This document shows positions 42,901-43,973 of a stretch of 43,973 nucleotides of DNA, one piece after another. The stretch comes from JAIBCL01 sp031411695. GTDB taxonomy: Bacteria; Verrucomicrobiota; Verrucomicrobiia; Verrucomicrobiales; Verrucomicrobiaceae. The stretch lies in the NCBI GenBank assembly GCA_031411695.1, contig JANOBO010000192.1, forward strand, positions 1 to 43,973. Reading direction: 5' to 3'. Position 1 is the first letter of the stretch. The number at the start of each line of letters is the position of its first letter. A program made the translations under genes and the position numbers. A model generated the notes under the pieces. The model saw nothing but the letters and a program-made list of their open reading frames with translations. It did no database searches and was not told the DNA's origin.

Positions 42901-43973
42901 TGCCGCTGTAGCTGAATTCGCCCACTTCTTCGACGATGTTGTTTTTGACTGTTGCCTCCAGCCGCAACGACCCTCCGGCATCCTGCGTATTGGCGCGCAG
43001 GGAAATGCTGGTACCCGTCACGTCTCGGACCTGGTTGTTTTCGATGCGGACGGCGTGAGTTATGATACCCGTGCCGGCATATTTCTCCGAAGACACCCAG
43101 ATGCCGTTGCCATTCCCGCTTGCGCCCGTGGTCGCTTGCACAGTGCTCGCTTGGGGATTGCCGGCGTCATTCACGCCGATGATGTTATTGAGGATGACGC
43201 CGCTGACCGTGGCCGTCTGCCCTGAATAGTTCACGTAGATCGGGCTGCCCACGGCGCCGCGAAAGCTATTCCCGGAGATATTATAGGTGGCGGTGTAGTT
43301 CGAGACATTGTTTCCCCCGGCCAAAGTGATACCGCCCCCGCCCGAGACGACATTGTTGTGCGTGTTGTGACACGTGTTGTTCGTGAACGTGATGTTTTGC
43401 CCCGTATTCGCGGATGCGATGCTTTGAAAAAGGTCCCCGCGCGCACCTGTAAATTGCACTCCGTTGATCACAATGGTGGCCGTAGATGTGCTTTGATTCT
43501 CGATCAGGATTCCGTCGTTTCCATTGGCCACATCCGCCCCGCCACCATCGGTGTCCTCGTCGTTCTTGCCGATGATGGCCTGATTCGCGGCGCTGTCCTC
43601 GACCGTGAGATTCACATTGCCGGCCGCGTTATTGTAAATTGCCATGTTGTCGGTTTGACCCCCCGCGATGTTGCAGCCCTGGAACAAAGCGGTTCCGAGG
43701 AGTCCATTCACACCCGTGCTGCCGGGGGAACCGAGTTGGTTGCCAAACCGGATCGTCGCCTCGCTTGTCGGGGACACGGCATTATTCCCAAAGATGCCGG
43801 TGAAGTTAGAGTCGCGCATCGTCAGGTTCGTGACCTCAAAGCCCCGGATACCAAAATTCTCGAACGTGCCGGTGAAGTTCATGTTCGAGAGCGAGACGTT
43901 GCGCGTGGAATTGAGATAAATCCCGACACCCGTCGACGTCGCACCGTCCGCGCCGCTCTTGTTCGCGATGGTG
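36908..43973 (-). CDS. Giant secreted multi-domain protein: beta-helix, metzincin-like site, Ig repeats, seven-fold C-terminal repeat (5' end beyond window)
   Basis: The frame is open to the window edge, so the start lies outside; at least 2,354 residues are present (numbering here from the Met at 43882). In order: parallel beta-helix (to about residue 480); a domain with the segment LPGWYLGEAGGQTVRVDSNAGGNGWFID and a zinc-binding motif H620-E-x-x-H624-x-x-G627-x-x-D630 with Met-turn-like SVMYG at 639-643; a DUF11-like stretch; three putative Ig (He_PIG) repeats; a Calx-beta-like region; a second beta-helix of the CSLREA/'choice-of-anchor Q' type (SLRQAVLNANA...GGRTQTHALL...DQRGVGFPRANGTVDIGAFEL); a 'choice-of-anchor D' domain; two Ig-like Big_3/5 repeats; and seven repeats of about 63 residues. 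No C-terminal sorting signal is recognised. Probably a cell-surface or secreted adhesin/hydrolase-like protein. Confidence 0.85.
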   Translation of the reverse strand, partial: TIANKSGADGATSTGVGIYLNSTRNVSLSNMNFTGTFENFGIRGFEVTNLTMRDSNFTGIFGNNAVSPTSEATIRFGNQLGSPGSTGVNGLLGTALFQGCNIAGGQTDNMAIYNNAAGNVNLTVEDSAANQAIIGKNDEDTDGGGADVANGNDGILIENQSTSTATIVINGVQFTGARGDLFQSIASANTGQNITFTNNTCHNTHNNVVSGGGGITLAGGNNVSNYTATYNISGNSFRGAVGSPIYVNYSGQTATVSGVILNNIIGVNDAGNPQASTVQATTGASGNGNGIWVSSEKYAGTGIITHAVRIENNQVRDVTGTSISLRANTQDAGGSLRLEATVKNNIVEEVGEFSYSGIYAVVGGASLTTDFGKMGLDIRDNTINLNNSSGADGDNNAIALDQISTNARYYLPGYAGSGQGEFAGSGGAGTASTGISNFLTAAPRNNILTNGEFPNGPLQVDAVAVVGVTGVAFTLPVPLLFAPNEAAAVAPSSVTRNPVDATSVESNPRATVAGQPLIPIAANSVRQSVTAAEAQQAGQPPVHPHGRVLSQAQLAPLVSAARARWEASGLSEAQLAALDNVIYTVADLPGWYLGEAGGQTVRVDSNAGGNGWFIDSTPMEDGEFEGGQEVKSQGVKGEGEGVDLLTTIMHEMGHSIGLCDTYSKLQRNSVMYGFLTKGERRVPRPGQAAGAVPHEHVTPHFLSGPLSVGTLPPGKSVTIVFDVTINNGLPPSVTQVSNQGTVSGTNIPSVLTDDPNVGGTLDPTITLLNFPPAFTNGPPPAGALVGTPYSFTYSVTGAPAPTFSVTAGALPTGLSLSAAGAITGTPTVGGTFTGTVTATNSAGTDMQNFSITAGQAPAFTNGPPSASGTVGTPFNFTYTFTGSPTPTLSVTSGALPTDLSLSSAGVISGTPSASGVFTGTVTATNSASTATQNFSITIGGPPAITNGPPPSPASIATPYNFTYTTSGSPAPTFLVTAGALPTGLTLSSAGAITGTPTTGGTFTGTVTASNGSLPDATQNFSITVLDAVSVTASDASATETPADTGAYTFTRTNTAGVLVADFLFDTTPGTTASAADFTLSTTTPGAAVSFTGTTGTVTFPDTVGSVVVTLTATVESPNAAELAETVQLNVVAQAGVYGVGAPPNATVTIGANGFIVVNTSDSGAGSLRQAVLNANAIAGTDTITFSDGTGGTVNFTDAIADTITLSGGQISLDTDITIAGPGADLLSVQNTAAASATSRVFLVPTGVAKTVQLRGLTMTGGNCTGVAGGLLIDNSSNATVSVIACAISGNTSAFVGGGVRHQSGTLSVVNSTISGNTVTGANGSGGIDSIGTALTLVNSTLTGNSITGSNAANAGAIGAGATTTTIRDCTITNNNGVGGISGVRRFAGTATVANSIIAGNVNNTTRPDVGGTFTSAGGNLIGNAGTAVGFTNGVNSDQVGTGAAPINPQLASLANNGGRTQTHALLASSTALNAGLNAQIPADTFDLDGDADTAEPLPVDQRGVGFPRANGTVDIGAFELAAGPEIAVTETGVGNVADGGSFGFGTAVVGQTVTKTFTITNSGTANLTLANLSVPSGFSIAANFGSTTVAGGGGTTTFQLSMTTTAPATPSGTLTFDNNDSDENPFDFTLSGTVNKADTAVGSVSDAPDPSVVGQSVSVGCQVTATAPGSGTLTGTVTASDGVDSNTVPVVSGGTTTIPLTLTTPGVRTITITYSGDTNFNTSSNTAGHLVNKANTTAAILTDAPDPSLVGQAVTVTYSVSVTAPGSGTPTGNVLVTDGVDSATGTVAAGSVSLTLNTLGVRTLTATYQGDTNFNASPASPGAGHQVNPLVGPVSSPFGDVVTGNDAPDAAGTGSIGKFDVLRRGGALAENGTLVFPGYLLVGSGSPPVTSATSQGIWKDTGSGLKLLFRSGTSAPGTAGEFGVLPPIPAINDAGFVTALATLNIGPGGVTANDDTGLWSEIGGGGVTLLIREGQSFGLPGIQVGSFASGAFATASTGVNMGELAFSITMKGTSTDTAILRSSVNGAVAAVQIVARENTAMPGVGGELFGPLAGSYSDPAHMDATGNLVFGAVTQTARESIWYQPVAPAGGPPAKVFITGETAPGTSGATFKSMKSATLGSGGVITFRGFLNRDGDNDENLRNDGIWRGTATNIASYAPILRRGDSGLSGMAVGSKVGNLWHSWLNNADHGAWIGQYDANGDGSSIPAAGDVYAIYTDMGGTMGLLIKAGDAAPGVAGGTFALYPTSAFDLPVVGGAGQSEFLAFLGKITLGGGITSANNQGVWRSVNGGAPSLLLRSGDPMVTTQGSKIVQKIDFPGSGSTQRRWEQPVIDSTGRVLLFVTFTDGSTTQVLAP
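37030..38260 (-). repeat. Seven-fold ~63-residue repeat (C-terminal domain of giant protein)
   Basis: Seven units share a core like LL-R-x-G-(D/E)-x-A-P-G-x-x-G: LLFRSGTSAPGTAG, LLIREGQSFGLPG, IVARENTAMPGVGG, VFITGETAPGTSG, PILRRGDSGLSGM, LLIKAGDAAPGVAG and LLLRSGDPMVTTQG. Core positions are spaced about 180-220 bases apart. The pattern is of the DUF7453 type seen in Planctomycetota/Verrucomicrobiota surface proteins. Confidence 0.75.
38485..39075 (-). repeat. Two tandem Ig-like (Big_3/5) repeats
   Basis: Two copies of about 95 residues, each opening NKA(D/N)T..(S/T)DAPDPS(V/L)VGQ and closing GVRT(I/L)T(I/A)TY(S/Q)GDTNFN. The copies are similar also at DNA level, indicating recent duplication. 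Confidence 0.85.
40893..41668 (-). repeat. Three tandem putative Ig (He_PIG) repeats
   Basis: Three copies of about 82 residues with the pattern (A/P)xxTNGPP...GTP(Y/F)xFTY...G(A/S)P(A/T)PT(F/L)xVT(A/S)GALPT(G/D)LxLS(A/S)AGxI(T/S)GTP and ending (M/T)QNFSIT. These are extracellular beta-sandwich spacer domains. Confidence 0.88.
42065..42096. repeat. Short tandem repeat CTTGAC(T/C) in the metzincin-like domain
   Basis: Four copies of a 7-8-base unit (CTTGACTC, CTTGACT, CTTGACCT, CTTGACCTC on the plus strand) lie in frame within the giant gene and encode the low-complexity QEVKSQGVKG segment about 15 residues before the zinc-binding helix. Confidence 0.75.

Overview
The window reads as high-GC bacterial chromosome, most likely from the Verrucomicrobiota (Prosthecobacter-like) or a nearby PVC lineage. 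This is inferred from a Tat-exported Gfo/Idh/MocA oxidoreductase, a small secreted EF-hand protein, a type 3 (archaeal/eukaryote-like) prolyl-tRNA synthetase, a type II pseudopilin and a very large multi-domain beta-helix/Ig surface protein. No rRNA, tRNA, CRISPR array, transposase or phage gene was recognised.

Layout. 1-7.7 kb: Tat-exported oxidoreductase, EF-hand protein, proS, secreted esterase, hybrid histidine kinase and a YdeI-like protein. 7.7-11.2 kb: a minus-strand run in the order uppP, DUF2062 membrane protein, dgt, truA. 11.4-16.5 kb: M23 peptidase, type II pseudopilin, and pyruvate phosphate dikinase (ppdK) with an unusual histone-H1-like Lys/Ala tail. 16.6-34 kb: a surface-polysaccharide region. 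It holds an EEP-family membrane protein, an acyltransferase-3, two glycosyltransferases, a CelD/FemAB-type GNAT, a methyltransferase, a FemAB-like protein, a DegT aminotransferase, a NodB deacetylase, a hexapeptide acetyltransferase, a flippase, an AAC(3)-type N-acetyltransferase, a fused Gfo/Idh/MocA-DegT protein and a polytopic membrane protein. 34-36.6 kb: xseB-dxs. 36.9 kb to the window end: the 3' part of a surface protein of more than 2,350 residues.

How the genes work together. The tightest unit is the minus-strand trio at 32.2-27.5 kb. A fused oxidoreductase/aminotransferase overlaps an N-acetyltransferase gene, which overlaps the flippase gene. Read in order this is oxidise, transaminate, N-acetylate, export: a compact amino-sugar cassette inside a larger glycan locus.

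Most unusual observations: (1) ppdK ends in a KAAKK tail that contains a strong ribosome-binding site and in-frame ATG, as if a small histone-H1-like gene had been fused onto it or is still translated separately; (2) the oxidoreductase-aminotransferase fusion and its coupled neighbours; (3) a metzincin-like zinc site inside the giant beta-helix/Ig protein, preceded by an in-frame short tandem repeat; (4) a regular seven-fold repeat at that protein's C-terminus, which suggests a beta-propeller. All identifications come from reading motifs; no database search was run.
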